In this document: piece by piece, positions 8,838-16,269 of the stretch
Position numbering within the stretch: position 1 is the stretch's first letter
Layout: each line of letters opens with the position of its first letter
IMG/VR virus record: IMGVR_UViG_2077657010_000001
Location: 1-64,000 of that record
Reading direction: 5' to 3' (one strand)
Length of the DNA: 64,000 nt
Origin: a virus
The notes under the pieces: model-generated
The model's input: only the letters and a program-made list of their open reading frames with translations
What the model was told of the DNA's origin: nothing
The model's database searches: none
Position numbers and translations under genes: made by a program

Positions 8838-9234
8838 TACACAGACCTATCTCACCAAAGCCGGTGAGGATAGTTACAACATCACTACGATTCAAAAAGG
8901 GGGTGGTCAAGAGTACATATTGTCTGTCTCCAAAAATAAACGTATGGTGATATTCAAAGAAAGTTTTCCTGAAGAGTATCACTACTTGAAAGACGATGAG
9001 CTAAAAGCCATCTACATGAAACGAGTAGGTGGATTCGAAGGTAAATTATTCGTACGCCACATGGTAACAGCAAAAATGGAATTGGGTAAGACCATCACCA
9101 TTTCAATGGTAACGACTGATAGTGCGGCTAAGTACCAATCCGATGACCCTAAACTGTACGGCTTCATCTTCGACCCATTTAAACGTACTGACCACAAGCG
9201 ACGGATGATTAGACCTGGACGTCTTTACGCTTGA
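8827..9234 (+). CDS. Hypothetical protein, 135 aa
   Basis: The ATG at 8827 lies just inside the end of the previous gene and is the first with a reasonable protein start (MEFNTQTYLTKAGED). The protein is basic towards its end (PFKRTDHKRRMIRPGR), which could fit nucleic-acid contact. No family recognised. Confidence 0.65.
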   Translation: MEFNTQTYLTKAGEDSYNITTIQKGGGQEYILSVSKNKRMVIFKESFPEEYHYLKDDELKAIYMKRVGGFEGKLFVRHMVTAKMELGKTITISMVTTDSAAKYQSDDPKLYGFIFDPFKRTDHKRRMIRPGRLYA

Positions 9235-9265
9235 TTAGTACATCTATTATATATGGAGGTAACCT

Positions 9266-9679
9266 ATGTTAGTGGAACAAATTGAACGTGCTGAAAAGGT
9301 TGTAGAAGAACACTATGACCGATTATGTACACTTAATGATGACAGTGCACCTGTCAAGTTCGTCGTCCATTCACAAGTAGGTGATGACGGCGCAGGGAAA
9401 GTAACATACCGTTGCATTCTAGAGAATATCGTCATCATCACACATTACATTATTGGCGATGGGGCCTATGCATTGCAAAGTGGTTGTGTGTTAGGTAACA
9501 ATGGCCGAGATGCCTCTAATTTCACATGGGAGTGGGGGTATGATGGTCCAAGCATTGAGTTTGAAAAACACACACCTATCCGTCGTTATGATGGGTATCG
9601 TGACATCCATAATGCGTTACACAATTTCATTGTCGCATTGAATGACAAGATTATTACTGATGAAGTTGCTGTAGCGTAA
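9266..9679 (+). CDS. Hypothetical protein, 137 aa
   Basis: The start has a strong GGAGG ribosome site. The protein is mixed alpha/beta and acidic, with an aromatic GWD-type segment (TWEWGYDGPSIEFEKHTPIR). It is the last gene of the 5311-9679 series and is followed by a strong terminator. No family recognised. Confidence 0.7.
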   Translation: MLVEQIERAEKVVEEHYDRLCTLNDDSAPVKFVVHSQVGDDGAGKVTYRCILENIVIITHYIIGDGAYALQSGCVLGNNGRDASNFTWEWGYDGPSIEFEKHTPIRRYDGYRDIHNALHNFIVALNDKIITDEVAVA

Positions 9680-9684
9680 ATAGA

Positions 9685-9714
9685 TTGGGGAGTGTATTCT
9701 CCCCAACTTTTTTT
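9685..9714 (+). terminator. Rho-independent terminator
   Basis: TTGGGGAG pairs with CTCCCCAA, followed by seven T. It closes the long operon that starts at 3567. The 100 bases after it (9715-9817) are AT-rich and probably hold a promoter, but I see no copy of the common motif there. Confidence 0.9.
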
Positions 9715-9817
9715 ATTTGTCTGATACCAATATTACTAAGGTTTTAAACTATTTTAATACGTTGGCCTAGAATCATGTGATGGAAACCATCGCATTTATT
9801 TTATAAGAGAATCCAAC

Positions 9818-10105
9818 ATGAGAAACAACGTTATGGCCAGAATCTATTTTTATAATGTGGAGGAATCTCCACTAAACGGCGAATCGGTTGTCGTACATGA
9901 CAGCTTTATGCTTAATGCTATCGATGATGCAATTATCGATTCAGGTGAAATCGATGATGTGGGTACGCCTGCACAATACATTGACGAAATCGTGTCGACT
10001 GTAGCTGGACTACTCAAAGCCGAAGGTGTTACCCTCGGGCGTATACGTGAGTTATTACAGACCACCTTTGTGACCACTGACCGACACATCGTCGAAGTGG
10101 GTTAA
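9818..10105 (+). CDS. Hypothetical small protein, 95 aa
   Basis: The gene starts at ATG 9818 (a second in-frame ATG lies at 9833). It is strongly acidic (DDAIIDSGEIDDVGTP) with a helical C-terminus. Acidic mimics are common among small phage proteins, but nothing here proves such a role. It is the first of three small linked genes. Confidence 0.65.
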   Translation: MRNNVMARIYFYNVEESPLNGESVVVHDSFMLNAIDDAIIDSGEIDDVGTPAQYIDEIVSTVAGLLKAEGVTLGRIRELLQTTFVTTDRHIVEVG

Positions 10106-10124
10106 TCGTAAAGGGAGGTTAAGG

Positions 10125-10343
10125 ATGACTCAAAAGTACAAAGCACTTATCATTAAACAGTCGATAAGCTTTTTCAATAAATACTACCGGTTCCCTAATT
10201 TCGTCCACGTCGGAAAGCGTCGTGTTTTCAGAGATGAGATTGTAGATATCGTCGAGGGGATATTAGGTAGGACGTTTGAATGGTACAAACGTAAGAAGGT
10301 AGTAGCACAACTCAACGATGCGCTTGAGATTGTTGATGTGTAA
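10125..10343 (+). CDS. Hypothetical small basic protein, 72 aa
   Basis: It has a good AGGGAGG ribosome site. The protein is very basic and helical (FNKYYRFPNFVHVGKRRVFR; WYKRKKVVAQL), consistent with binding nucleic acid, but no helix-turn-helix is obvious. Its stop overlaps the start of the next gene by one base, so the two are coupled. Confidence 0.65.
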   Translation: MTQKYKALIIKQSISFFNKYYRFPNFVHVGKRRVFRDEIVDIVEGILGRTFEWYKRKKVVAQLNDALEIVDV

Positions 10344-10732
10344 TGATGTCATTTTATGTAGGTGATTACCTACTGAAGTGTGAGGAGGGAGATGTGGCTG
10401 TACTACTGGACAGGATCCGCGCCCTCCGACCCTACCTAACATCATTGCAATGTGAGCTGGTATGTGGGGAGCTCCCTGCTGACGCGACTAACAATGATAT
10501 CATAAAACAACCGTTACCTGAACAAGGTGTAGGGTTATGTGTCAGTTGCAGTATTGCTGACTACTTGGCGCGGTACGAGCTAGACCACAAATTGACACTC
10601 CGTGAGTTTTGGATGATTGTTCCTATTGTCGAGCGAATGCATAAAGATGGTGCAACCGTTGACCAACTACGTACGCGAGTGAACCAAGAGATTGGTGTGG
10701 CGAGTGACCTACATAAGAAAAAGAGGGAGTAA
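10343..10732 (+). CDS. Hypothetical protein, 129 aa
   Basis: The start overlaps the previous stop (TAATG). It has four cysteines (LQCELVCGEL; GLCVSCS) and a basic end (LHKKKRE). The stop codon lies in the loop of the terminator hairpin. CxxxC and CxxC spacing could bind a metal, but I recognise no zinc-finger family. Confidence 0.65.
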   Translation: MMSFYVGDYLLKCEEGDVAVLLDRIRALRPYLTSLQCELVCGELPADATNNDIIKQPLPEQGVGLCVSCSIADYLARYELDHKLTLREFWMIVPIVERMHKDGATVDQLRTRVNQEIGVASDLHKKKRE

Positions 10733-10750
10733 TTCCCTCTTTATTTTTTT
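10722..10750 (+). terminator. Rho-independent terminator
   Basis: AGAGGGA and TCCCTCT form the stem around the stop codon of the previous gene, followed by a T-rich run. Confidence 0.85.
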
Positions 10751-10786
10751 GTTTTTGGTAGATTAATTACTATTTGGAGTAGTACA

Positions 10787-11560
10787 ATGGCACGTTTCTT
10801 AAACCCATTGGTATATACAAGACTGAATTCAGTATGGGTTAAACTTGACGAACCGTTACATTTTGAATTCACATTACGTGAGGTGTTGGGTTCTTACCCA
10901 CCACAACTTAGAGAAATCGCTGCTTTAACAGGGATTGGTATAGATATCCCTATCGTTGCAAACGCCCCTAAAGGCTATGTGACGGATTTAGCATCGATAC
11001 CTAAGGCACTGCACTGGTTATATAAACCAGACGGTGACCATGCCGCTGCGGCGGTTATACACGATATTGTTTACCAGACCTTATGTAAACATTACGAGAT
11101 GCCAACCCAGCCTAAGTCAATTACCAGTATGCGATTATTAAATAAACACCATACACGTTTCATGGCTGACAGACTGTTCTTGCTAGGTATGCGTGTACTT
11201 GGTGTGGGTCGTGTTAAACGCACAGCCTTTTATAATGCTGTTCGTCGATTTGGTAAACCCTACTATGGTGATGATGACGTGTATCTGAGTTACGACACAG
11301 CATTTGACAGCGGATGTACACAACGTTCTGCAAAAGAGTCCTGTCGGATACTTACGAAGGGTAATAATGATGAGTGGGATGTTTGTCCGCTAAATGAAAA
11401 TCCGTGTAAACAGATATACCTTGCTATGCCGTATGATGTATTTACACACGTCCCACAAAATAGACCACAGTTTATCTGCGGCGGTGATGACACAACCTTG
11501 GTATGGTATCCTAACATTGCAAGACCTTTTTTAATTGTGCCGTATTCGACGTTAAATTAG
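10787..11560 (+). CDS. DUF1353-family protein, 257 aa
   Basis: The start follows a TTGGAG ribosome site. Residues about 60-165 carry the DUF1353 signature: GYVTDLASIPKALHW, then AAVIHDIVY, then MADRLFLLGMRVLGVG and a FYNAVRRFG end. DUF1353 proteins are common in tailed phages and prophages, often near tail or lysis genes, and their function is unknown. Here the family core is followed by an extra 90 or so residues with five cysteines (residues about 175-257) that are not part of the usual family length. It sits between terminators as a single-gene unit, before promoter-like copy 2. Confidence 0.85.
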   Translation: MARFLNPLVYTRLNSVWVKLDEPLHFEFTLREVLGSYPPQLREIAALTGIGIDIPIVANAPKGYVTDLASIPKALHWLYKPDGDHAAAAVIHDIVYQTLCKHYEMPTQPKSITSMRLLNKHHTRFMADRLFLLGMRVLGVGRVKRTAFYNAVRRFGKPYYGDDDVYLSYDTAFDSGCTQRSAKESCRILTKGNNDEWDVCPLNENPCKQIYLAMPYDVFTHVPQNRPQFICGGDDTTLVWYPNIARPFLIVPYSTLN

Positions 11561-11562
11561 GT

Positions 11563-11578
11563 ATATATCATTGTAATG
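11563..11578 (+). promoter_or_regulatory. Promoter-like motif ATATATYAYN4RTG, copy 2
   Basis: ATATATCATTGTAATG lies directly after the DUF1353 stop and 23 bases before the next start codon. Confidence 0.6.
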
Positions 11579-11601
11579 TAATACATCAAGGATTGTGCAT
11601 T

Positions 11602-11982
11602 ATGAACAACCACGATATCAGTACGCAGGTCGTTGTCAGTGGCTGTCAACCAACACTTGAACTCACGAGTAAATATGTCTCAGTGTATGAAGGTGTGGTG
11701 CTAGACCAGCTACCTCCTGCCGATGGATACTATTATCTAGCAACAGTGAAAGGTATATGTAAATGTCTTTATGACGATGATATTTATTATGTCGTACACT
11801 TGATGGGGTTTCAGTACATGGATTGGATACTTGCTCATTGGAAAGTGTATATCGATCACGCGCAGATAGATGTGTTAAAAAGGCAGTTAGTAGTAATAGC
11901 AGATGTGATACACGATAAAGAAAGTGTTTATCGTTATATTAATCGTTTAAGAAATGATAGGTTGTTAAGTAAACTAACATAG
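11602..11982 (+). CDS. Hypothetical protein, 126 aa
   Basis: I chose the ATG at 11602; an in-frame TTG lies nine bases earlier. The gene has promoter-like copy 2 just upstream and a perfect 12-bp terminator at its end, so it is a single-gene transcript. The N-terminal half has beta-like segments (KYVSVYEGVVL; GYYYLATVKGICKCLY) and the C-terminal half is helical and basic. No family recognised. Confidence 0.7.
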   Translation: MNNHDISTQVVVSGCQPTLELTSKYVSVYEGVVLDQLPPADGYYYLATVKGICKCLYDDDIYYVVHLMGFQYMDWILAHWKVYIDHAQIDVLKRQLVVIADVIHDKESVYRYINRLRNDRLLSKLT

Positions 11983-12020
11983 AGAGGTGGGGAGCAATCC
12001 CCACCTCTCTATTATTTATA
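11981..12020 (+). terminator. Rho-independent terminator
   Basis: A perfect 12-bp stem, AGAGAGGTGGGG and CCCCACCTCTCT, is followed by an AT-rich run. It is nearly the same as the terminator at 44264. Confidence 0.85.
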
Positions 12021-12040
12021 CGTAAATGTGGGGATTAACT

Positions 12041-12844
12041 ATGAAGATTACAATGCAGATTACGATGACTCGTAAAGAGTTGGATACGTTTAACGAAGCG
12101 GTTGGTATGTTCGGCGATGAACTGATGAAGTACCCGTCGAAGTCCTGCCATCAAATCGCTAACAAAGTCACTGAATACATAGAGGAATGTAAAAAGCATT
12201 ACTCGCCACTCTATAATGGGCCAGGTGATAACTTTCGGGTGACGGTGAAAGCAGCAAGTCGCTTACAAAGCTTGTTGTATATGATGTCAATCACTGACAA
12301 AATAACCTTCGATGCCACAGTTGAATTGACAGAAGAGGCTCAAGATCTATACAGTGAGCTCTATGTTGAAATAGGTATCACACTCGGGCGATTGTCGGGT
12401 GCGGTATTGTCTATCACTGACACCACGAAGGTTAAGGAAATATTCAGTAAACTGACAGAAATGAGTATGTCAGAAGTGGAATCACCAACCGTGACTGAGA
12501 CGTCATTCAAAATCAACCCGGATGGCAGTGAGACGTTGGTTAGTGATGACGAAGTATCGGCTGACAACCTGACAGGTGATGAAGAGCCACTTATCATGGT
12601 ACACAAGGTGCAGAATCGCAATAAGTACTATGTGGTACTTGGCAACCTCAATGATAAGTGTGAACTTGTTGTTGATGGAGTGGCACGTGGTAAAGCTAAA
12701 CTATACAGTGCACATACAGTAACCGGGGACTTCTCCGATTACTTAGAAGTGCATGTTGATAAACTACCCTACAATATCCATCATCTTACCATGCATGATA
12801 AGTATGAAGATGCAGTGAAAAGTGTCATAGAACGCGCTAAATAA
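12041..12844 (+). CDS. Hypothetical protein, 267 aa
   Basis: I chose the ATG at 12041; the preceding GTGGGG may serve as ribosome site. The N-terminal 150 residues are helical; an acidic serine- and threonine-rich stretch (about 155-190) looks like a flexible linker; the last 75 residues have beta-like strands (NKYYVVLGNLNDKCELVVDG). It is probably a two-domain soluble protein. No family recognised. Confidence 0.7.
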   Translation: MKITMQITMTRKELDTFNEAVGMFGDELMKYPSKSCHQIANKVTEYIEECKKHYSPLYNGPGDNFRVTVKAASRLQSLLYMMSITDKITFDATVELTEEAQDLYSELYVEIGITLGRLSGAVLSITDTTKVKEIFSKLTEMSMSEVESPTVTETSFKINPDGSETLVSDDEVSADNLTGDEEPLIMVHKVQNRNKYYVVLGNLNDKCELVVDGVARGKAKLYSAHTVTGDFSDYLEVHVDKLPYNIHHLTMHDKYEDAVKSVIERAK

Positions 12845-12848
12845 TCTT

Positions 12849-12877
12849 GGTGGGGATTTGCCCCACCTACTTTTTTA
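12849..12877 (+). terminator. Rho-independent terminator
   Basis: GGTGGGG and CCCCACC form the stem, followed by a run of six T. Confidence 0.85.
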
Positions 12878-12894
12878 TATACAAGGAGAATAAC

Positions 12895-13527
12895 ATGTCA
12901 GATAATGTAGTGGCGGTTAACTTTGGAAACAATGCACCTGAAAATGATTTTCGGGTTCTTGGGGAGTATCAGTTACCCAATAACCGTGTTACCCTCCAGC
13001 AGTATCTCGATACCATGAAATCCATATCACTTGCAAACTCACAGACCGGCTTAACACGGACACATCGTGATATCTACACATCGGTGGACATATTACAATC
13101 CATTGCCCTCAATACATACCTAGATAATTCTGACGTTGTTACGGCGGTTGTACGTAAGAACATAAAGACATCAAGAGTGATGGTAAATGCCAAAGCTAAA
13201 GATGCACAGGGGATGGGGTTGTATACCTTGTCGTGTGATTATGGTAATGTCGATCTCGCAATCACAGACATACCCAGCCTAGAATGTGACGTTGACATTA
13301 TCGGTACAACTGGCGTTGCCACACCACACATACTGTCCATGCATAGTAAGTTGGAAGCATTGTGTGACGAAGTGGGTGGCTTTATGTTCTACTTTGTCGA
13401 TAACGAACACATCTATCAGCCCTGTGAAGTCTACGGGGATATCGCATGCTTTGTGTGTTTTAATATCGAGCCTGACGTGTCTATTTTAGTGACACTTAAT
13501 TTTGAAGGTGCCATTGCTTTTAAGTAG
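12895..13527 (+). CDS. Hypothetical protein, 210 aa
   Basis: The ATG at 12895 has an AAGGAG ribosome site; the longer frame would start inside the terminator before it. The protein is acidic, mixed alpha/beta, with a hydrophobic end (PDVSILVTLNFEGAIAFK). No membrane segment or known motif. Confidence 0.7.
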   Translation: MSDNVVAVNFGNNAPENDFRVLGEYQLPNNRVTLQQYLDTMKSISLANSQTGLTRTHRDIYTSVDILQSIALNTYLDNSDVVTAVVRKNIKTSRVMVNAKAKDAQGMGLYTLSCDYGNVDLAITDIPSLECDVDIIGTTGVATPHILSMHSKLEALCDEVGGFMFYFVDNEHIYQPCEVYGDIACFVCFNIEPDVSILVTLNFEGAIAFK

Positions 13528-13565
13528 TGTGGTACTAATCTGATATTGTTAAATAGGAGAATAAC

Positions 13566-13991
13566 ATGGATATTGAAAACACAGAGCTTCACTGGGAATT
13601 GAGGGAAGTAAAAAAATACCTTGAGGCAGAAAACCAACAATTGCCTGAACTTCAACCAATAGACGATAAGGGCGGAGTGGGCATGATGTTTGAGGATGGT
13701 GGTATTGTGACTATCCATGAAGACACACGCCCGCCCTGGCTGGTTAACTTCTTTTTCTACAGTGCTGAAATTCCCTCTCGTTACATATACCGTAATTCTC
13801 GTGGCATCACCCGAATCGTCACTAAGGGTCTGGTAGATAATTTACGCAGCGATGTTGCCGAATGTGGTGTCATCTTCCTTTGTAATGAAGAAGAGACACA
13901 TCGACGTTGTGTGCGACCACGTGAAGGAAACACTGTCACTATTATCAACATCTATGAACCTAACCATGTATGTAACCTGTATGATGATTAG
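13566..13991 (+). CDS. Hypothetical protein, 141 aa
   Basis: The start has a TAGGAG ribosome site. The first 30 residues look like a charged helix, then beta-like segments with FFFYSAEIPSRYIYRN. Three cysteines lie near the end. It is the last gene before a terminator and promoter-like copy 3. No family recognised. Confidence 0.7.
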   Translation: MDIENTELHWELREVKKYLEAENQQLPELQPIDDKGGVGMMFEDGGIVTIHEDTRPPWLVNFFFYSAEIPSRYIYRNSRGITRIVTKGLVDNLRSDVAECGVIFLCNEEETHRRCVRPREGNTVTIINIYEPNHVCNLYDD

Positions 13992-14022
13992 GGTGTTATG
14001 TTAATTGTTAGCAAAATAAATG

Positions 14023-14047
14023 GAGGGGTGTTCGCCCCTCTTTTTTT
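14023..14047 (+). terminator. Rho-independent terminator
   Basis: GAGGGG and CCCCTC form the stem, followed by seven T, directly upstream of promoter-like copy 3. Confidence 0.85.
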
Positions 14048-14059
14048 GTTTGAATAAAA

Positions 14060-14130
14060 AAAATTTCAGATATATATCATCAATATGAAGAGAGAAGACA
14101 ATCCCTCTTCATCACGTGCATACTGCACAA
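14060..14130 (+). repeat. Duplicated promoter-leader element, copy A (71 bp)
   Basis: This 71-base block matches 35771-35841 at 67 positions. The only differences are four consecutive bases (14082-14085) in the spacer part of the promoter-like motif. The block contains ATATATCATCAATATG (14072-14087), then a stem GAAGAG/CTCTTC and a small stem GTGC/GCAC. It ends 23 bases before the start codon. Confidence 0.85.
14072..14087 (+). promoter_or_regulatory. Promoter-like motif ATATATYAYN4RTG, copy 3
   Basis: ATATATCATCAATATG within the duplicated leader, 66 bases upstream of the start codon of the next gene. Confidence 0.65.
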
Positions 14131-14153
14131 ATTATTATTATGGAGATACTATT

Positions 14154-14501
14154 ATGAAAGCGCTAATTAGCAATACGTACATCACAGTGCGCTGTGATGA
14201 TGAGGATTCAATTTTCCACGGTAAATACACCGTGGGATATGTTGTAGGTACTCACGCTGATGGCTATTATGTCGCCACCGACGACCTGTTATGGGTCGGT
14301 CAGTATGACGCAAGTGAAGGTGTCATGGTGGTGAAAGAAGTAGAACTGCAGGCTATGGATATATACGTGTTCGTAGCCGACTGGTCGACTGACATTGAAG
14401 ATGTTAAGACGTTGACATCCTCTAAAGCCGGTGCTCGACCACAGCAAGAGTACTGGGCAATCTTCGCCGAGAAGTATCCAGAATACTCTTTCGGTAAATA
14501 A
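14154..14501 (+). CDS. Accessory protein of a small paralogous family, 115 aa
   Basis: The ATG at 14154 follows TGGAG and lies behind the duplicated promoter-leader. It is a paralogue of the next gene: both contain GYVVG, a (Y/V)YV(A/T)T segment, W-x-G-x-(Y/W)-D-A-x-x-GV, and end YPEYSF(G/D)K. The pattern (short strands, glycine turns) suggests a small beta-barrel. The family has no function I know. A terminator separates the two paralogues. Confidence 0.75.
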   Translation: MKALISNTYITVRCDDEDSIFHGKYTVGYVVGTHADGYYVATDDLLWVGQYDASEGVMVVKEVELQAMDIYVFVADWSTDIEDVKTLTSSKAGARPQQEYWAIFAEKYPEYSFGK

Positions 14502-14510
14502 ATACAACCT

Positions 14511-14537
14511 AGCCCACCACACTGGTGGGCTTTCTGT
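14511..14537 (+). terminator. Hairpin terminator
   Basis: AGCCCACCA and TGGTGGGCT pair perfectly around a 3-base loop, with a short T-rich tail (TTTCTGTT). It lies between two paralogous genes and may only partly stop transcription. Confidence 0.7.
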
Positions 14538-14556
14538 TATTATGGAGAATAAAGCT

Positions 14557-15153
14557 ATGAAAACATACGCAGGAACCACAATCTGGAATGAAGACGGTAT
14601 CGTTGCTGTTACGGAAGGTGGTGTTAGTCGGCCCGAGCTGGCCAAGGCCATGAACTCGCTCTTCCAACGCGCGAAGAGAGTGTTCATGTTTAGCGATAAT
14701 ATCTTTGGCGATGCTGAAGCCGTCGTCGATATTATCGACGATATCGTAAATAAAATTTACGGCATCCAACACTCCGGGAATTTAGAACATCGTCAATTCG
14801 TCGTTGTAAAGAGCGACGAATATGGTGGGGAATATGCAGTAGGGTATGTCGTAGGTCGTGCGACAGATGATAAGGTCTACGTCACCACAGAGGGCGACCT
14901 GTGGGAAGGACGTTGGGACGCCGAGCAAGGCGTCGTCATTGTGGAAGATCGAGTGGGTCGTCCACTTGACGTGCCGTTCGTTGAGACGAGCAACAACATC
15001 AACGATGGCTTCACCGATGACCTGGAAAAGGTCCGTCTGTTAGCCGTTCAAAACAGCTACCTGCTCTTTGACCATGTCAAGGAGCGTGCTTTAGACGGAA
15101 GTACTTGGTATCCTATCGCAATGCGATACCCTGAGTACTCTTTCGACAAATAA
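14557..15153 (+). CDS. Accessory protein of a small paralogous family, 198 aa
   Basis: I chose ATG 14557; the upstream ATGGAG at 14542 supplies the ribosome site rather than the start. The N-terminal 85 residues are an extra helical domain (ELAKAMNSLFQRAKRVFMFS) absent from the 115-residue paralogue upstream. Residues about 90-198 match that paralogue, including GYVVGRATDDKVYVTT and the YPEYSFDK end. A tandem duplication with gain or loss of the N-terminal domain explains the pair. Confidence 0.75.
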   Translation: MKTYAGTTIWNEDGIVAVTEGGVSRPELAKAMNSLFQRAKRVFMFSDNIFGDAEAVVDIIDDIVNKIYGIQHSGNLEHRQFVVVKSDEYGGEYAVGYVVGRATDDKVYVTTEGDLWEGRWDAEQGVVIVEDRVGRPLDVPFVETSNNINDGFTDDLEKVRLLAVQNSYLLFDHVKERALDGSTWYPIAMRYPEYSFDK

Positions 15154-15186
15154 AAAATGAGGGGCCGTAGCCCCTCTTTTTTTTTG
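15152..15186. terminator. Bidirectional terminator between converging genes
   Basis: GAGGGGC and GCCCCTC form the stem, with six A on one side and nine T on the other, so it can end both the plus-strand accessory operon and the minus-strand fibre-lysis operon. Confidence 0.9.
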
Positions 15187-15187
15187 T

Positions 15188-15814
15188 CTATTTTAAGTAT
15201 GTGTCGTAGTACTCACTGACTTCGCGCAAGCATCGTTTTGTCCACCCGTAGTAATAACGCTCATTCTTCTCTTTAGGTCGACGTAATGTAATGTGCTTCA
15301 TGTAGTGCATTTGGTCGGCATTCATCTGACCCGCTAATACATACATGGCATCATTCAATCCACGGTGCTCAACAAGCGCATCAATCGCACCTTTCGTTTT
15401 AAGGCCATAGATGCCATCTACAGCGATATTTTTCCAAAGTAGGCCTCTGTTATTCAAACAGTTCAACGTCTCTTGTAAGGACGTTACAGGCTCATCTGAA
15501 CCCGATTTAAGTCCCCAGCGAAACATTGACTTGGCTAATGCTTTAGAATACTGGCAAATCTCATTAAGATGCATGGGATGCCAGAACTCACTTTCGTAGA
15601 TGAAGTATGCCATGGGCTGAGTAAGATTTTCCATCGTACCATCCCAACCAAAGCCATCCGTCAATGACTTTCGATATGCATGGGCTAACCCAACCGTAAT
15701 ACCATGGTTAGTCTCACCACCTAAATCGATAGGATCATTACTATAACCCCCCTCGATATTTGTCTCATCACGAATACATTCATGACAGAAACGTTTTATT
15801 TCTTCTGTTTTCAT
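15188..15814 (-). CDS. Endolysin, GH108 N-acetylmuramidase with PG-binding domain
   Basis: This enzyme would cut the glycan strands of peptidoglycan at the end of infection. The N-terminal half has the GH108 signature EGGYSNDPIDLGGETNHGIT, with the catalytic glutamate at residue 21. The C-terminal half matches the peptidoglycan-binding domain usual in this family (VDGIYGLKTKGAID; then YYYGWTKRC). The length of 208 residues is typical. No signal peptide is seen, so it should need a holin or other membrane lesion to reach the wall. It is the last gene of the 19-kb minus-strand operon and overlaps the preceding chaperone-like gene by four bases, so lysis and late tail-fibre synthesis are probably co-expressed. 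Confidence 0.92.
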   Translation of the reverse strand: MKTEEIKRFCHECIRDETNIEGGYSNDPIDLGGETNHGITVGLAHAYRKSLTDGFGWDGTMENLTQPMAYFIYESEFWHPMHLNEICQYSKALAKSMFRWGLKSGSDEPVTSLQETLNCLNNRGLLWKNIAVDGIYGLKTKGAIDALVEHRGLNDAMYVLAGQMNADQMHYMKHITLRRPKEKNERYYYGWTKRCLREVSEYYDTYLK

Positions 15815-16269
15815 ATAAAATCCTTATTTAAAATGTCTGGCTTAACTGGCCAGTGTATATTGGCAGGGAAGTCTGGCGTGGTTGCGAGCGACTTCAACTT
15901 ACGCCTATAGTCTTTTAACGTAGACACCTCTGCTTCTGACAATTCACTATATATTAGTGGGTTAGATGCAAATTGGTCAACCTCATTTATTTTATCACGT
16001 ACCAAGTCACGTGCAAACTCACCATTATCATCGATGAGGTGCGGGTGTATGGTCACGTCTAAACAGATCTCATTATCATCATCCCACACAGCGTGCATCG
16101 GATCCACGCCGTTCAATATTTCAGCTATAGTCTTGTTATATACAACAACCACATCAACATCAGCGAAAGATTTATCGGATATGTCAGTTCCTATGTAATT
16201 AATCGTATTATCTGGATTAATCATCACGAAAACACCGTTCACGATATCCTGCGGTACCGCCATCTCCAC
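15811..16269 (-). CDS. Probable tail fibre assembly protein, 152 aa
   Basis: The C-terminal part follows the pattern of tail fibre assembly chaperones: a helix with YRRKLKSLA, then a short spacer, then a P-x-x-I-x-W-P-x-x-P end (FPANIHWPVKPDIL). Such proteins help fibres trimerise and fold. The gene starts 31 bases inside the end of the fibre gene 16239-17630, so it is translationally coupled to that fibre, its likely client. Two related small genes follow two other fibres in this block. Confidence 0.65.
   Translation of the reverse strand: MEMAVPQDIVNGVFVMINPDNTINYIGTDISDKSFADVDVVVVYNKTIAEILNGVDPMHAVWDDDNEICLDVTIHPHLIDDNGEFARDLVRDKINEVDQFASNPLIYSELSEAEVSTLKDYRRKLKSLATTPDFPANIHWPVKPDILNKDFI

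Noticed and set aside
9715-9817. Another copy of the ATATATYAY promoter-like motif
   Set aside because: The interval is AT-rich and probably contains a promoter, but the bases do not match the motif.
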